Part shown: positions 1 through 12,103 of the stretch, piece by piece
How the letters are laid out: every line of letters starts with the position of its first letter
Numbering within the stretch: the first letter of the stretch is position 1
From: Argopecten irradians
Lineage: Eukaryota > Mollusca > Bivalvia > Pectinida > Pectinidae
Assembly: GCF_041381155.1 (NCBI RefSeq)
Contig: NC_091144.1
Location: 35,255,262-35,319,261, forward strand
DNA: 64,000 nt
Reading direction: 5' to 3'
Notes under the pieces: generated by a model
Seen by the model: only the letters and a program-made list of their open reading frames with translations
Told to the model about the DNA's origin: nothing
Databases searched by the model: none
Position numbers and translations under genes: made by a program

Positions 1-13
1 ACCGCACAGACCG

Positions 14-53
14 CACATCGTGTAACGTTTTGCCACATCGTGTAACGTTTTGC
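14..53. repeat. 20-bp tandem duplication
   Basis: Two adjacent identical 20-bp units (CACATCGTGTAACGTTTTGC) sit at the very start of the window. Nothing else is recognisable around them. Confidence 0.8.
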
Positions 54-67
54 GGTCACACAACTGT

Positions 68-133
68 AAATTTAGTCGCCTTTTACGATCATGCAATAGG
101 GGCAGCGGGTACAATTCTACCGCCCTACCTGCA
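68..133 (+). repeat. Short interspersed repeat, also at 7969-8034
   Basis: A 66-bp stretch beginning AAATTTAGTCGCCTTTTACG recurs almost unchanged at 7969-8034, in the same orientation. The match ends abruptly on both sides, so it is a dispersed repeat and not part of a larger duplication. It may be a conserved SINE core domain, but no tRNA-like head or tail is attached at either site. Confidence 0.65.
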
Positions 134-135
134 AA

Positions 136-1100
136 GCCAAAAAAAATCACCGAGGACATACGTGCATGTATATTATATTATGCGAGTCTCATTCAATTAC
201 GTCCTTATGATTAAGAAATGCATTTTATTTATTTTTATACACGAATATTCTTATACATAAAATGCGTTTTATAGCCTAAAATGGGTACCGTTTATTTTCG
301 AATAGGGTTTATATAATCTTCAAAACATTTTCCTAGCAGTTCTTTACATGCTAATTTTCAAGGAAGGCTTATATTTGAGATCAGCTAATTTTCAATAGTT
401 TAGAGTATATACGTAAACATTTGTGCTGTCATTGTAACGAGATCTATGTACCTGCGTATCTGAATTGGTATATCTCAAATGGTTTATTCATGATTTTATG
501 ATTCAGCGACAAGATTAGGATTGATTTAAACACAATGGCTTATATAAGAGATATATAATATATGTGAGATACAGTTTATAAAGTGGTGTATCATGATCAG
601 TTACTGTAAATCGGCACAGGTAAGGTGATGTAACCGTAACATACTGCCAACAACCATGTCTCCTGCTGGGAGTCTTCACACCTGTATTTTAACTAACTTA
701 CTCATCGCCTCCCGCCGGGTGGCGGTCGGTGTAAACACCCGAGTTGAAACTCGTGTTACATTCGTAACTCCGAGAGTTGGTTAGAACAAATCCACCTGAC
801 GCGTACTGTATCTTCACATACTTGCATCCCTACATCACAACATCTCGGTATCTTTTCCGGCAATCTTTGGAAATTTCCGGAAGGTTGAATATTGCCGTAA
901 ATTTCTCCGAGATGTGTAACTTGCAGTAAATGGGATAGAATTTGCAGTTTGAGTCTACCAACGATACGGTGTAAACACACTAGTGGGTGCAAATACATTA
1001 GTAATGTCCTCAACTGGGAATAGCTCTGAGAGGATTTTTTTTGTTTTGTCGCTAAAAATAGTCCCTTTTATAAATAAGAAGTAAAGAAATCTAATTCTAA
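136..1100. other. Intergenic, no gene seen
   Basis: AT-rich sequence with only short chance ORFs. A slightly GC-richer patch at about 640-1015 (around GAGTTGAAACTCG) has small internal palindromes and may be an old repeat, but I could not define its ends. Confidence 0.5.
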
Positions 1101-1342
1101 TTAGGCCAAAAGAAATGTCTGTTCAAGGTTACATTGGCAAAACAAGTAGGGTCGGTAGGTCGGGAGGATTTTTTTAGGGTATTTCATTCTAAAATAATGG
1201 CCGGAACCGGAATCTGAGATCGAAATCCCGACTTTTAATTGTTTTTCTTAGAAAAGTTGAAAAATAAATTTAAAATAATTTTAAATGAAAAAAATTAGGG
1301 TCAGTCGGGTAACCCTAAAAAGACATTATTTTTTGGCCTTAG
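1101..1342. mobile_element. Short MITE-like inverted-repeat element (about 240 bp)
   Basis: The left end (TTAGGCCAAAAGAAATGTC) and the reverse complement of the right end (CTAAGGCCAAAAAATAATG) match over about 20 bp. The match continues inward more loosely through GGTTAC and a GGGTCGGT-like motif to about 60 bp. No coding capacity. Superfamily unknown. Confidence 0.6.
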
Positions 1343-3521
1343 GAAACGTGATACTGTACATTGTGGAGATATATTGACAATTGTAATGTTAACTGACAAT
1401 CATTGTTTTTGATATGTCATAAACAGTTCTCTAGGATTGATTTGGAGACTGCCGTATGACATCATATTCGTATATCAATGGTGAACAATACACTAATATA
1501 TAAAAATAAATGTTATCAAGTATATCCAGTTACATATATTGTGGAGTTCATTTATAGAAATATTCAAATGCGTTTTAAAGGAAAAAATTGGTTTGTAGAT
1601 AACCCCTCTATATCGGCCATCGTTTCTAAGGCAATGGGCAGTCATTTTTGTTCATGACAACTAGTCAATATTATTTGTATACCTGATAGCTGAGCATGAA
1701 TAGGACATTCTTGTCATACCGATTTTCATTTCAACACAAGACCGAGAACTATAAATTAACATTGCACTCACCTGACAAAGTGTTATTGCTTGAAAACTGT
1801 CAGTACTTATCAGGTAATCCTCAATATGTAAAAGATGGCCACATCAAACGTAGTATGCAAAATGGACAACTTTAAATTCATCATGTTGACTAAAGATACA
1901 GGTCGCTCATCATCAGGTCAGAGAAATCACTATATTTGGAAATAAACACGCAATCATGTGATCACTAGTTACCCATAATACAACTTCATATTTCGGCCAA
2001 TGGCATGAATGAGGTATAAGCACGTGACTCGTTTTACTACGTTGTTACTACAAAAAAACACGTGTTTTGTACCATTTGGGGGAATATCCCCCGCGGATCG
2101 TGGTTTCATTTCCAAAGTTGGGAAACAGATTGAATTTCATAAACATATATTTGCATTTATCTTTTCACCAAAGCGTTTGTTATATAAAGGCATAAAGAAT
2201 TTTTTATTAGGGTTTTAATGGCCGTGTACTATTAATATTGGTTCAATCTTTAGGATGAAAATCCTCCCGGGACGTGGTTTTACCTCCAAAGTCGGGAACC
2301 ACATTGAATTTCATAAATATATATTTGCATTTATCTTTTCACCGAAGCGTTTGTTATATAAAGGCATAACGAATTTGTAATCACGGCTTTCATGTATACA
2401 CATACATGTATGTATATGAATAACAGTTACACGTGTTAATCAAGTTTGAGAAAACTACCCTCGAAACTATATATTACCATATTTATTCATATGGATTTTG
2501 TAATTATCTATTATGACTGTTTAAAAAGTAATACTTTGAAAAAAAAAAATGGCACGTAACATGTGGATGATATAACTTTTATTACTGATATTGTCGATAC
2601 TGAATGCTTTTATACAATTTTAAATCATATTCACGATATGCATCCCTAATAATTCAACTTTTACTGCACATGTGAGGACAAATGAACACGTATACATGTT
2701 CCTGGATTTAAGGAATAGATGTTTATTTTGTTGAGGTTATGAGGGTATAATGATAATGAAATTACATAAAATTTACACGGGCTCCATTATCACTATACCC
2801 CCATAATTGTATTTACAGTTTTTCAAGTAAATGAATATCATTTTTTTCCCGCGGCAGTTGCATATTTTTTTTTTTTTATTAAAATACCCATATTTTTTCT
2901 CTCCCGTCATCGTCAACGAATTCGATTGAACAGCTTATTGGAATCGAGTCATTCATATGGTCCCGCCAAAAGTGGGGTGATGACCTCACGTTGCTATGCC
3001 ATCGACTATTCACGTAACAATAGAATCGCCGCGCGTGTTGTGCTAACATTATACACCGATAATGATATTACTAGAAAGCATGGTTATTGAGCCCATGTCA
3101 GTGCAAACTGTAAATATTATGTTATAACACGTGTGCATAATCAGAAGTCACGTTAAACACGAAAATCGAGGTTTCACGATATCTTACGTCGCACGTGCAC
3201 CATACCTACGTGAGAAAGGTGAGTGGATTTACAGAATGAAAAGAGAGAATGTAAGGAAGGCAACGACACCACTACTCTTGTTCTTTCTTGTCGAGGTACG
3301 CGAGTATACATGTGCATGTACATTTACATGTAAATGTATCAAAATGTGATGATTCTAAATAAAAAGGCAAACAATTGATGTTTGATCAGTCATGCGTCAT
3401 CGATCACGATACTTATTCTTTTAAAATCGTTTTTTTTTTAATGAACATATTTTCCGACACGGTTTAAACTTTTAAAATGTTAATTTAAATGCAACACAGA
3501 TACTTATTCTTTTTAAAATTG
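1343..3521. other. Intergenic, no gene seen
   Basis: AT-rich. It contains the two-unit direct repeat at 2090-2390 listed separately. Short ORFs here (for example 3131-3349) show no domain and no coding-like composition. Confidence 0.5.
2090..2390 (+). repeat. Two-unit direct repeat, period about 175 bp
   Basis: Units at about 2090-2216 and 2266-2390 share most of their sequence, including TTGCATTTATCTTTTCACC and GCGTTTGTTATATAAAGGCA. They are about 90% identical by eye and separated by a short unrelated spacer. Confidence 0.8.
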
Positions 3522-4521
3522 TAGGCTGATCACGTGGATAACCGACAATGGGTTTTAAGTCCCAAAAGTTATTACCTCGACTAATGTACACATTTTTTAT
3601 TGAACCCAGTGGCGTCAAAAAAGTGTAAAATGTAAACAATCTTTTCCTGTGATTTTAGTACAAATGTTTTAAATTCAAAAAAATATACAGTTGATATGAA
3701 GGCAATCCTGTTGGAAAACAAATATTCATGGCGCCATAACGGACGCCATTACAACGTCATTTTACCCAATTTGATACTGTACACATATTGATAACCTAAT
3801 TGAGAAAATAGCTGAAACATTTGTTAGCTCGCCTATTCGAAGAATAGGGGGAGCTAATGTTGTCATCCCGGCGTCGGCGTCAGCGTTGGCGTCCCATTTC
3901 ACGTTAAAGTTTTTGAGCAAGTTTCTGTTTCGTCAATTGTTTAAGCTTAAGTCATCATAAATGTTTATGATTTTATTTTCCTAATGTGTATGGATGCTGA
4001 ACGTGATACTACAACCAATTTGGGGCCCTTTAGGGGGTTTTTGAGTCTGTTAATTTGTCATATTTCGATGTTAAAGATTTTGAGCAAGTTTCTATTTTGT
4101 CATTTGTTTAAGCATAAGTCATCATAAATGTTTATGATTTTATTTTCCTAATGTGTATGGATGCTGAACGTGATAATACAACCAATTTGGGGCCCTTTAG
4201 GGGGTTTTTGAGTCTGTTAATTTGTCATATCTCCATGTTTAAATAGTAAATACTTGAACATCAACTTCTTCTGAATAGGCGAGCTTTGCTGTTCTCCAAC
4301 AGCTCTTGTTTTGATAATGTGATCATTTCTCAGCGATGACACCAAAGATGCATCTTTTATTTATAATTACACTTCGTTTTATGTAACCATTTCTGTTATT
4401 TTCTCTGAAACATAACTTTGAAATTGGTAAAGGTAGTGGGCCTAGAAATATCGTGTACATTAGTCGAGGTAATAACTTTTGGGACTAAAACCCATCGCCG
4501 GTTATCCACGTGATCAGCCTA
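3522..4521. mobile_element. 1.0-kb MITE with about 70-bp terminal inverted repeats
   Basis: The left arm 3522-3592 (starts TAGGCTGATCACGTGGATAA) is nearly the reverse complement of 4453-4521. The termini TAGG/CCTA would fit a TA target-site duplication (inference). The interior has no transposase and carries a second, nested repeat at 3824-4310. Confidence 0.85.
3824..4310 (+). repeat. Hairpin-headed repeat nested in the 3522-4521 MITE
   Basis: It begins with a 34-bp near palindrome (TTAGCTCGCCTATTC, GAA loop, GAATAGGGGGAGCTAA). Two tandem units of 167 bp follow (3904-4070 and 4071-4237). It closes with GAATAGGCGAGC and ACAGCTCTTGTT, which echo the head. I associate this repeat type with bivalve genomes. 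No ORF. Confidence 0.75.
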
Positions 4522-4737
4522 CACTGTGTAGCGATCTGACCGATGGAATGTGGTGAGGTTTAGGTAATGTGGCTTCCGAGGGTGTACCTAACCCATTTTT
4601 ACATTTCTAAAATTGAAGCAGTTTCGGAAGCACAGTAGGCGAACACAGGGATCTGAGAATTAGTTACATATTATATAAGCATGGACCCACCAGAGTGCAC
4701 TAAGACTAATTTTAGACGTTTTAGAGGTCTATATTAA

Positions 4738-5445
4738 ACAAGAGGCCCATGGGCCTTAACGGTCAACTGAGTTAGAATATAGAATGAAACAAATAATGAA
4801 ACAAATTAAAGACATATAAACTGTATGCTGGGCCTTGAAGTTGGTCAGTGATTTATAAATTTGACTTTTTAGACTATGAAGAGTATTTGCTTCAATCAAA
4901 CCTGTGAACTTAGAAGTATTTTTTGAAATTTTAATCATTTTGACCCTGTTTGGTCCTGCCCCTCTGGTCCCCCAGGGGATCATCGAGGACGGATATTGAT
5001 GTTAAAATGCTATATCTTAGGCTAAAGTTAACTTGACCCCTCCCCAGGGGGTAACGTGAGACCCCAAGGTCATCAAATTCACAATTTTTATAAAACACCT
5101 TAAGACCTTTCCATCTATAATTATTTGATTCTACTATTTCCAGAATATTCGAAGATTTTTGAAGTTTTAGCTATTTGACCCTTTTTTAGCCCTGCCCCTC
5201 TGCCCCCAGGGGGTCGGCCAGGACCAATGTGGATATGATATTAAAATTGTATCTCAGGCTAATAATTCTAACCAAGTTTGACTCCTTTCCTATGAAAATT
5301 GAGCAAAAAATGTTCATTAATGTGTTTTCCCTATATAAACTATAGTAAACTTGACCCCCTCCCAAGGGGGAAACGTGAGACCCCAGGGTTATATAATTCA
5401 CAATTTTTGTAAAGGACCTTAAGACCTTCGTCTCAGGTGACCTAA
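4738..5445 (+). repeat. Palindrome-headed repeat with two diverged units
   Basis: The head ACAAGAGGCCCATGGGCCTT contains the palindrome AGGCCCATGGGCCT. A subterminal GGTCAACTGAG pairs with CTCAGGTGACC at the right end (5432-5442). Two diverged units of roughly 260-310 bp follow one another; each holds a GACCCTGTTT- or GACCCTTTTT-like start, CCTGCCCCTCTG, a C-rich/G-rich pair and AATTCACAATTTTT. It abuts the 3' end of the LINE at 5458, so part of it could instead be that LINE's 3' UTR. Confidence 0.6.
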
Positions 5446-5457
5446 CAATGATAAAAG

Positions 5458-7905
5458 TCATACTCTACATGGTACTATATACGAGAAGGTGGAACTCACA
5501 GACTCAAAAGTACTCGAAAGTACTTCAAAACATACATAAACTGTCTTAATTCTACAGTGATATACATATTGTTTGAAAAGTAATGGCATTATATTAAACA
5601 TATTGCTATGTCGACCATGTAGACCAAGCAGTATTGATAATGGTGATAAACTAACATCTAAAGTGGTTTTCTCAAGTAACCATTTCTCAAACTCCTTACG
5701 AAGTTTTGTTATCCTTGAACATTCGTAAAACAAATGCATATATGTTTCATTTTCATCACTACAGAATGTATAATCCGGAGATTCCACTGCCTTAATTCTG
5801 AATCGAAAAATATTAGTTGGTAAAATTGTATGCACCAGACGATATTGCAGCCACCTCAACTTGGTATCCTGTGTTTGTTTAAAAATAATCCTGTGGGTTT
5901 TTGTCCACCAGAACTCGTCATCATCATCCAGCCCTACGTCACATGCCCATTTCACCTTGTAAGAATTATTAATTGATAATCCATATGATTGAGTTAAAGT
6001 TTTGTTTATTATTCTTTTTCCAGGTTCATCTGAGACTATGATTCCTAAGAAATATGAAAAATTTTGGGGATCCATGATATTGGACTTCTCCTTCAAAGAT
6101 TCTATTAATACATTCTTTAATCCTTCAAATAAAGTGAAAGGAGGTTGAAAATGATAAAATTGGCAAAAGTTTGGATAAGAAAAAATGTCTCCATTTTTGT
6201 CAATCATATCTTGAACTGTTAATATTCCTCTCTCATACCAGTCTTTCCAGTAAACTGGTTTTTTATCAATGGTAAAGAGAGAGTTGAACCACAAAGGTTC
6301 TGCAAATATATACATGTCATCGGGAGGAAATACTTTTCTAAACTCTGAAAGCATCAAGAAAACTTCCTTCCAAAATAAATTATTTGTTCTTTTTGACATC
6401 AATTTATAGAATCCATCACCAACATTAGAGAGATGAAGTTCAACTTCATGCTCATGGTCCCCTAACAGGACATGTGCCCATGTACATGCTGGGTTTTTCA
6501 TCAATCTTCTTATCCAACCAAGCTTTAAAGACTTTAAGAATGACTCTAAATGTATCATTTCTAGCCCACCCCTCTCCTTACTCTGAATTACTTGTTTCTA
6601 AAAATTCTATCTGTTGAGTTACCCCATAAATATGAGAAGATGATTTTGTTAAGTCTTGTCAAATATTGATTACTTGACGAAGGTAAGCTCATGAATAAAT
6701 GTACCAACTTGGAAATTGCAAGTGATTTAATAACAGTTATTCTACCAAGCACAGTTAAATATCTTTTGGACCAATTATTGAGGAAGGCTTCCACCCCATC
6801 GATTTTTTTGGAGGTAATTTAGTTCCATCATATCCTCAAGTTTTGAGCTGAATAAAATTCCAAGTACCTTTACCGGACCCTTAGTCCAATTAAACTTCAT
6901 ATCACTGCAAATTTTATCGTCTGATCCGTTCTTACTACCAAACCACACACTTGTCTTTTCAATATTTGGCTTTAAACCAGAAAATTTAGCATATTGATCT
7001 AGTATTGATAGGGCAGCTCTAAGAGAACTGTCATCACCATTCAATAACAATGCTGTATCATCTGCAAATTGGCTTATTTTAAATTCCTTTTAATTCATCT
7101 TGATACCTACTATCTCAGGGCTGTTCCTGATCATAATAGCCAATACTTCAGCACAATGCAAAAATATAGGGTGAGACGGGATCACCTTGTCTACAACATC
7201 TACCAATTTTAAAACATTCTGTATAACACAAAGCTTAAAATCATAATTCATAATTTCAATCCACTTAAGCATTATAGGTCCGAAATTTAAAAAAAAATAA
7301 GGTGAATCAAAAGCCTTCTCAAAATCTATGAATAAAACCATCCCTGGATTATTTTCTTTATCACCATAACTCATAATGTCATAAAACAGTCTGGTGTTTT
7401 CCCCAATAAATCTATTTTTCATAAAACCAGTTTGATTTTCATGATTGAGATGACCATGAGTTTTTTTTTATTCTGTTACCAATACATCCTGAGAGAGTTT
7501 TATATGTAGTATTAAGCAAAGATATAGGCCTCCAGTTTCGTAAAAATTCCCTTGGCCTATTACCTTTAGGGAGAAGAGTCACAACTCTTTGTCTTTGAGT
7601 CCAGGCCAAAAACTGACATTGATAAGCGTACTTAATGAAACAAAAACAAATTTTCCTAGATCATTCCTAAAATATTTGAAGAATTCAGCTGGAAAATCAT
7701 CAGGGCCAGGGCTTTTGTCATTTTTCATTTTTTTAAGTGATTGAAGTATCTCGTCTATTGAAATGTTTTGCTCTAACTCCTTTCTAATTTCTTCATTTAA
7801 TTTTGGTGCATCAGTATTATTCAATAGTATGTCCAAATCCACATCATCCAAGCTATCATCCTTAGCTCTATATAAGTCAGAATAAAAGATCTTTATTTCC
7901 TTTAT
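5458..7905 (-). mobile_element. L1/Tx1-like LINE remnant, reverse-transcriptase part
   Basis: Minus-strand coding remains run from 7905 down to 5458. Visible RT landmarks in order are KSPGPDDFPAEFF (about 7690), LFIDFEKAFDS carrying the first catalytic Asp (about 7325), FADD carrying the catalytic Asp pair (about 7060), and the thumb-like WSKRYLTVLGRITVIKSLAI (about 6750). A C-terminal region has CSDENETYMHLFYEC, a cysteine/histidine motif typical of L1/Tx1 ORF2 proteins. Reading frame is lost at several places, so it is dead. The endonuclease domain is missing, as in a 5'-truncated copy. Clade assignment is by motif memory, not by tree. Confidence 0.85.
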
Positions 7906-7968
7906 TTAGGCAAGGGAGGCATTAGGAAAGATAAAGTCAGTTAGGAAGAAGAGAAACGATCAGATCCT

Positions 7969-8034
7969 AAATTTAGTCGCCTTTTACGATCATGCAATAG
8001 GGGCAGCAGGTACAATTCTAACGCCCAACCTGCA
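7969..8034 (+). repeat. Second copy of the 68-133 interspersed repeat
   Basis: This stretch matches 68-133 with only a few differences. It sits between the 5' end of the L1/Tx1-like LINE remnant and the 3' side of the C2H2 candidate gene. Confidence 0.65.
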
Positions 8035-8402
8035 GACCCTGGCTTCCATCTAACAAGTGACTTTAATCACAGCAGGTGAACTGTGATCAGCTTTTACACT
8101 AAAGTGTTTGGCTGCTTACGCTAAAGTAACAGCACTTGAAGATAGTAAACCCCTTTCCGATATACGCACCTCCACCGTCAGATTTACACACTAATACAAG
8201 GTATTTGCACTACTTCCTCTCTTGCAAATAATTCAATAGCAATTTATTATTAAATGTTAAAAGTCAACATTTATACTTAATCAGACACCAACACAAAAAT
8301 GTAATGAATATTTACAATGAATATATACATTTAAAGAAGAAATATAATGTCCACCCTCCCTCCTACAAAAACTATACATAGTACAAAAATGTCTCTGAAT
8401 GT
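8035..8402 (-). other. Possible 3' UTR of the C2H2 candidate, otherwise unassigned
   Basis: Read on the minus strand this is the sequence after the stop of the ORF at 8403-8909. A TAATAAA motif near 8250 could act as a polyadenylation signal. No other feature is visible. Confidence 0.25.
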
Positions 8403-8909
8403 TCATTCGGGAAATAGAAAATCTAAATCGACATCCACTTGCGCGTACTGCGATCCCGCGTCCACTTCTTTATGCCATCGCGCACTATCCCGTAGCCTCC
8501 CTTGTGACACCACCTGATCCCGCGAAACGGTATTCCCACGTTGCAGGGTTCCTGCACCACTCCCTCTTGCCTCGCGCTCTCGGGCCTCCTGCGCTTCCAG
8601 TCTCTTCAGACATGCACTAAGCGACACACCTCGCCTTGGCATCCTTTGCCTCCCCGGATTTATGTAATGAGGATTCTGATGTGTGGTACCAACTTCCTGT
8701 TGGGAGAATATTGTGGTGACCTCCGCTTTGGTCCTACAGTGCCTCGTCGTTAGATGTCTCCTTATCTGGTTCCTCCTTGTGCTGGTGAACCTACAGAGAG
8801 GACAGCTGAAGACGTGATTGAATTCCAGGTGAGTCAATGCCATATGTCTGCCAAGGAAGTTATACTGGATGTTGTCCCCGCATGCGGCTACAGAACGTAA
8901 ATACAACAT
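8403..8909 (-). CDS. Candidate small C2H2 zinc-finger protein (168 aa)
   Basis: A single open frame encodes 168 residues. Residues 36-57 (CPLCRFTSTRRNQIRRHLTTRH) form a classical C2H2 finger with C36, C39, H52 and H57 (C-x2-C-x12-H-x4-H). Residues 22-27 (HMALTH) have the H-x4-H half of another finger whose cysteine half is incomplete, which may mean that an upstream exon is missing. The C-terminal half is rich in Arg, Gln and Glu and includes a short helix-like stretch (LEAQEAREREAR). The N-terminal Met is simply the first ATG; there is no strong start evidence. It lies between two LINE remnants, so it could be a retrocopy, part of a transposon, or a real exon. Function unknown; nucleic-acid binding is inferred only from the finger. 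Confidence 0.4.
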   Translation of the reverse strand: MLYLRSVAACGDNIQYNFLGRHMALTHLEFNHVFSCPLCRFTSTRRNQIRRHLTTRHCRTKAEVTTIFSQQEVGTTHQNPHYINPGRQRMPRRGVSLSACLKRLEAQEAREREARGSGAGTLQRGNTVSRDQVVSQGRLRDSARWHKEVDAGSQYAQVDVDLDFLFPE

Positions 8910-8938
8910 GATTTCAAAAATATGTACGATGTGATTAT

Positions 8939-11660
8939 TTAAAAATGCAAATCTTTTACATTATTATCTATTTTGATACCTTTTTTTAAATGTTCTAATG
9001 AGTTATTAAATATGAGTTCTATATCTGTTTGATTAAATTCTCTTAGCATTGATGGAATAAAGCTGTTGGAGTATAATTCAGTTCTAGAGAGGGGGTTAAG
9101 CTGGCGATTATTCCTTAATGTGTAAGGAATGTTATTTTTATCATTTAAGAACGGTTCAATCAAATTAGTAAGATATCTAGGGGATTCATTATTTACAATT
9201 TTAAACATCAATATTGATTTATGGAATCTCCGTCTGAATGCTAGTGAATTAAGTCCAACTTCAGCATAAAGTTTATTATGGGATGTACCTCTTCTCAGGC
9301 CTGTTATAATTCTTGTTGCTTCTATCTGTACAGACTCTAATTAGTCTTTATCATGTTTTGTACAATTATCCCAAATGACATCACCATATTCTAAAACAGG
9401 TCTTATAAAGGACGAATAAATATTTAAAAGGCTCTTTCTATCTACATTGTGTTTAAGTAATCTTAAAATATTTAGTCTCTTAGAGGCCTGGGTATAAATA
9501 TTATTAATATGTTTTGACCATTTGCCATTACTACTGAAAGATACCCCCAAATGTTTGTGAAATAGAACAGAATTTACAATATCATATGCTAATGAAATAT
9601 CAGGATTTAATATGTCTTTTTCTTGGGAAAAGTGCAGTTTCTGATTTTGAAGGATTAAAATTTATGTCCCATTTCTTTGCCCAATTATTGATATCACTTA
9701 GGTCAATAGTTAGATTATCTGCAATTTCTACATGATTATCAGTTATTATTTCATAAAGTGAAGTATCATCAGCAAAGAGTTATGTCATTAATATATAATA
9801 AGAACAGGAATGGCCATAAGACAGAACCTTGCGGTACACCGGCATTGACATTTTTAAAAGAAGCTAGGAAACTCTTTGTTTTCGATCAGAAAGATAATAT
9901 CGAAACCACTGTAACATCCTCCCTTTAATACCATAAGACTCTAATTTGAATGATAATCCTTCATGCCAGACTCAGTTGAAAGCTTTGCTAATATCGCAGA
10001 ATATCAATTTCATTTCATTGTTTTAATCCAAATTATGCACTATAGTATCATAAATATCTAGTAACTGGTTAACTGTTGAGTCTCATATAATTAAACATAT
10101 AAAAAAAATGTTTTTTCTATTATTTTACTAAAGCATGGTATTACAGATATTCGTCTATAATTAGAAGCATTACTCTCAAGCCCTTTTCTTTTATAAATTG
10201 CATTAATATTAGCTGTTTTCCAAGATAATGGGATAATTCCAGTTTCTAATGTCTTATTACACAGTAGAGTAAGAGGGTGTATAAGAGAGGGAGTTAGGTG
10301 TTTAATAATTGTGGGTATCATGTTGTCTGGACCCGGAGGTTTTTTTTCATTAAGTAAATCAAGTTGATCTTTAATATCCTGTTCTAAAATAACAATGTTA
10401 TCTAATCTAATTGGTATTTTCCAAAGGTGGTAAGGGATCTTAATTAACAGATGAAGTAGATACTGAACTGAAATAGTTATTGAGACACTCCGCTTTATCC
10501 AAATGGTGATGTATATAGTAATTATTTTCAAATAATGTGATATATTACTTGGCAAGAGTTCATAACTGATTTGGCAATTTTCCACCATTTATTTAAAGGC
10601 ATTGACTGATCTTGAAGGGATTTTTTAGTTTATCTAAATGGTTTATTTTTCAGTTCGAATTAAATCTATGACTTCATTTCTACTTTGCCTAAAGTTTGCC
10701 CTGTCAATCTATAAGTTAGTATTTCTGGCTCTTGTATGTAAATTATTTCTTTTTCTGATTTGTTGTCTTATGTTATTGGTTATCCAAGGTTTATCATTTG
10801 GGCGTACAGTAATAGTTTTAGATGGAATAAACAGATTTAATTGTGCATTTATAGTATAAGTTAAAAGCCTATGGAATTCATTAGTGTCAAGGTTTTGTGT
10901 AATTTCATCAGAGTTTACATTATTGATATTTGAATTCATCTGTATGAAATTTACATTGTCATAGAGGAAGATACTTTTCTTTTAATATTTTTGTTTGAAT
11001 ACAGAGTAGGAACAAGTAAAGTTGATGACTGAGTGATCACTGCATATTGGTGTACTCATCAAAGTATTTCTAATTAGATTAATGTTATTAGTAAAAAAGT
11101 ATACCAATACCACGGAAGTAGTATCAGTTACTCTTGTTGGTTCATTGGTTATACTGGTGAGGTTAAATTTTGTTAACAGTCTGCTTAAATAGTGGTTATC
11201 GGGAATATTTAACATGTTTACATATATATCACCAGTTATAATGATATCAGTACGTGTATTTTTGTTATAAACCTACTCAAGAACTGTATCTAGCTTATTC
11301 CAATATTCAACATTTGATTCCAGTCTATAAAAACATGCTTATAATATATTTTTTAATTATTGATGAAAATTGAAAATATCCATCCAGATGAGCTCCAGAT
11401 CCTCATGTTGTAAGTCTTCTCTTCTTTTAGTGTTTATAGTATTTTTACAATATATAATTATCCCACCTCCTAGCCCAGTCTTTCTATCTAGCCTATGAAT
11501 ATTATTGGAAAATAAATTTATATGTTTATGTCAGAGTTTGGGATATTTGGTTTGAGATTGGTTTTAGTCAAGCATACTATACTCATTATCATAAAGTAAG
11601 ATAATATCAATTTTAGCTCTGAGTGACCAACATTCAAGTGAGAGATTTCAAGATTACAAT
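8939..11660 (-). mobile_element. CR1/jockey-like LINE, nearly full ORF2 but decayed
   Basis: Read on the minus strand, the parts are in normal LINE order. First come endonuclease remains (about 11650-10985), including a GGGIIIYCKN strand and a late SDHSVINF motif (about 11030). A linker follows (10709-10939). RT landmarks are KKPPGPDNMIP (about 10340), NYRRISVIPCFSKIIEK (about 10140), FCDISKAFN (about 9995), AGVPQGSVL (about 9840) and FADDTSLY (about 9770). The C-terminal region contains RPVLEYGDVIWDNC (about 9380) and ends near 8939. Frame changes and stops are numerous, so it is inactive. The family is CR1/jockey-group by motif. Confidence 0.85.
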
Positions 11661-11841
11661 GAGGTACATTGATTTAAAAATGTATATCTATTAATACAAC
11701 AAATCATATCTCCATCCAAAGCTGAATATATTAATACAACAAATACTCTCTCCATCCAAATTTGGATTGTATCGAGACAAAAAGTAACAAGAAAATATGC
11801 GTTGAACGAACTTAAAGTGGAGTAATGATATATTTGTCGTT

Positions 11842-12100
11842 TTGGGTATCAAATTTAGTACTGAGCTTATTGATATGCTTGATTTAAACTTCAAAGAAAT
11901 AATGCTTGACATCGAACGTCTTTTAGCTCAATGGTCCAAACGACAATTGACAGTTATGGGTAAAATAACAGTTGTCAAATCACTAGCTGTCTCTAAGATT
12001 GTTCATTTGATTTTGAGCATTCTCAGCCCATCAGACGTTATGATTAAAAAATCAAACAAAATCATCTACTCATATAATGGAATGACTCTATTGACAGAAT
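11842..12100 (+). mobile_element. L1/Tx1-like LINE fragment
   Basis: One frame encodes about 90 residues including WSKRQLTVMGKITVVKSLAV, closely matching the thumb region of the LINE at 5458-7905 but on the other strand. It stops exactly where the palindromic repeat at 12104 begins, so that repeat probably inserted into or truncated it. Confidence 0.8.
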
Positions 12101-12103
12101 TAT

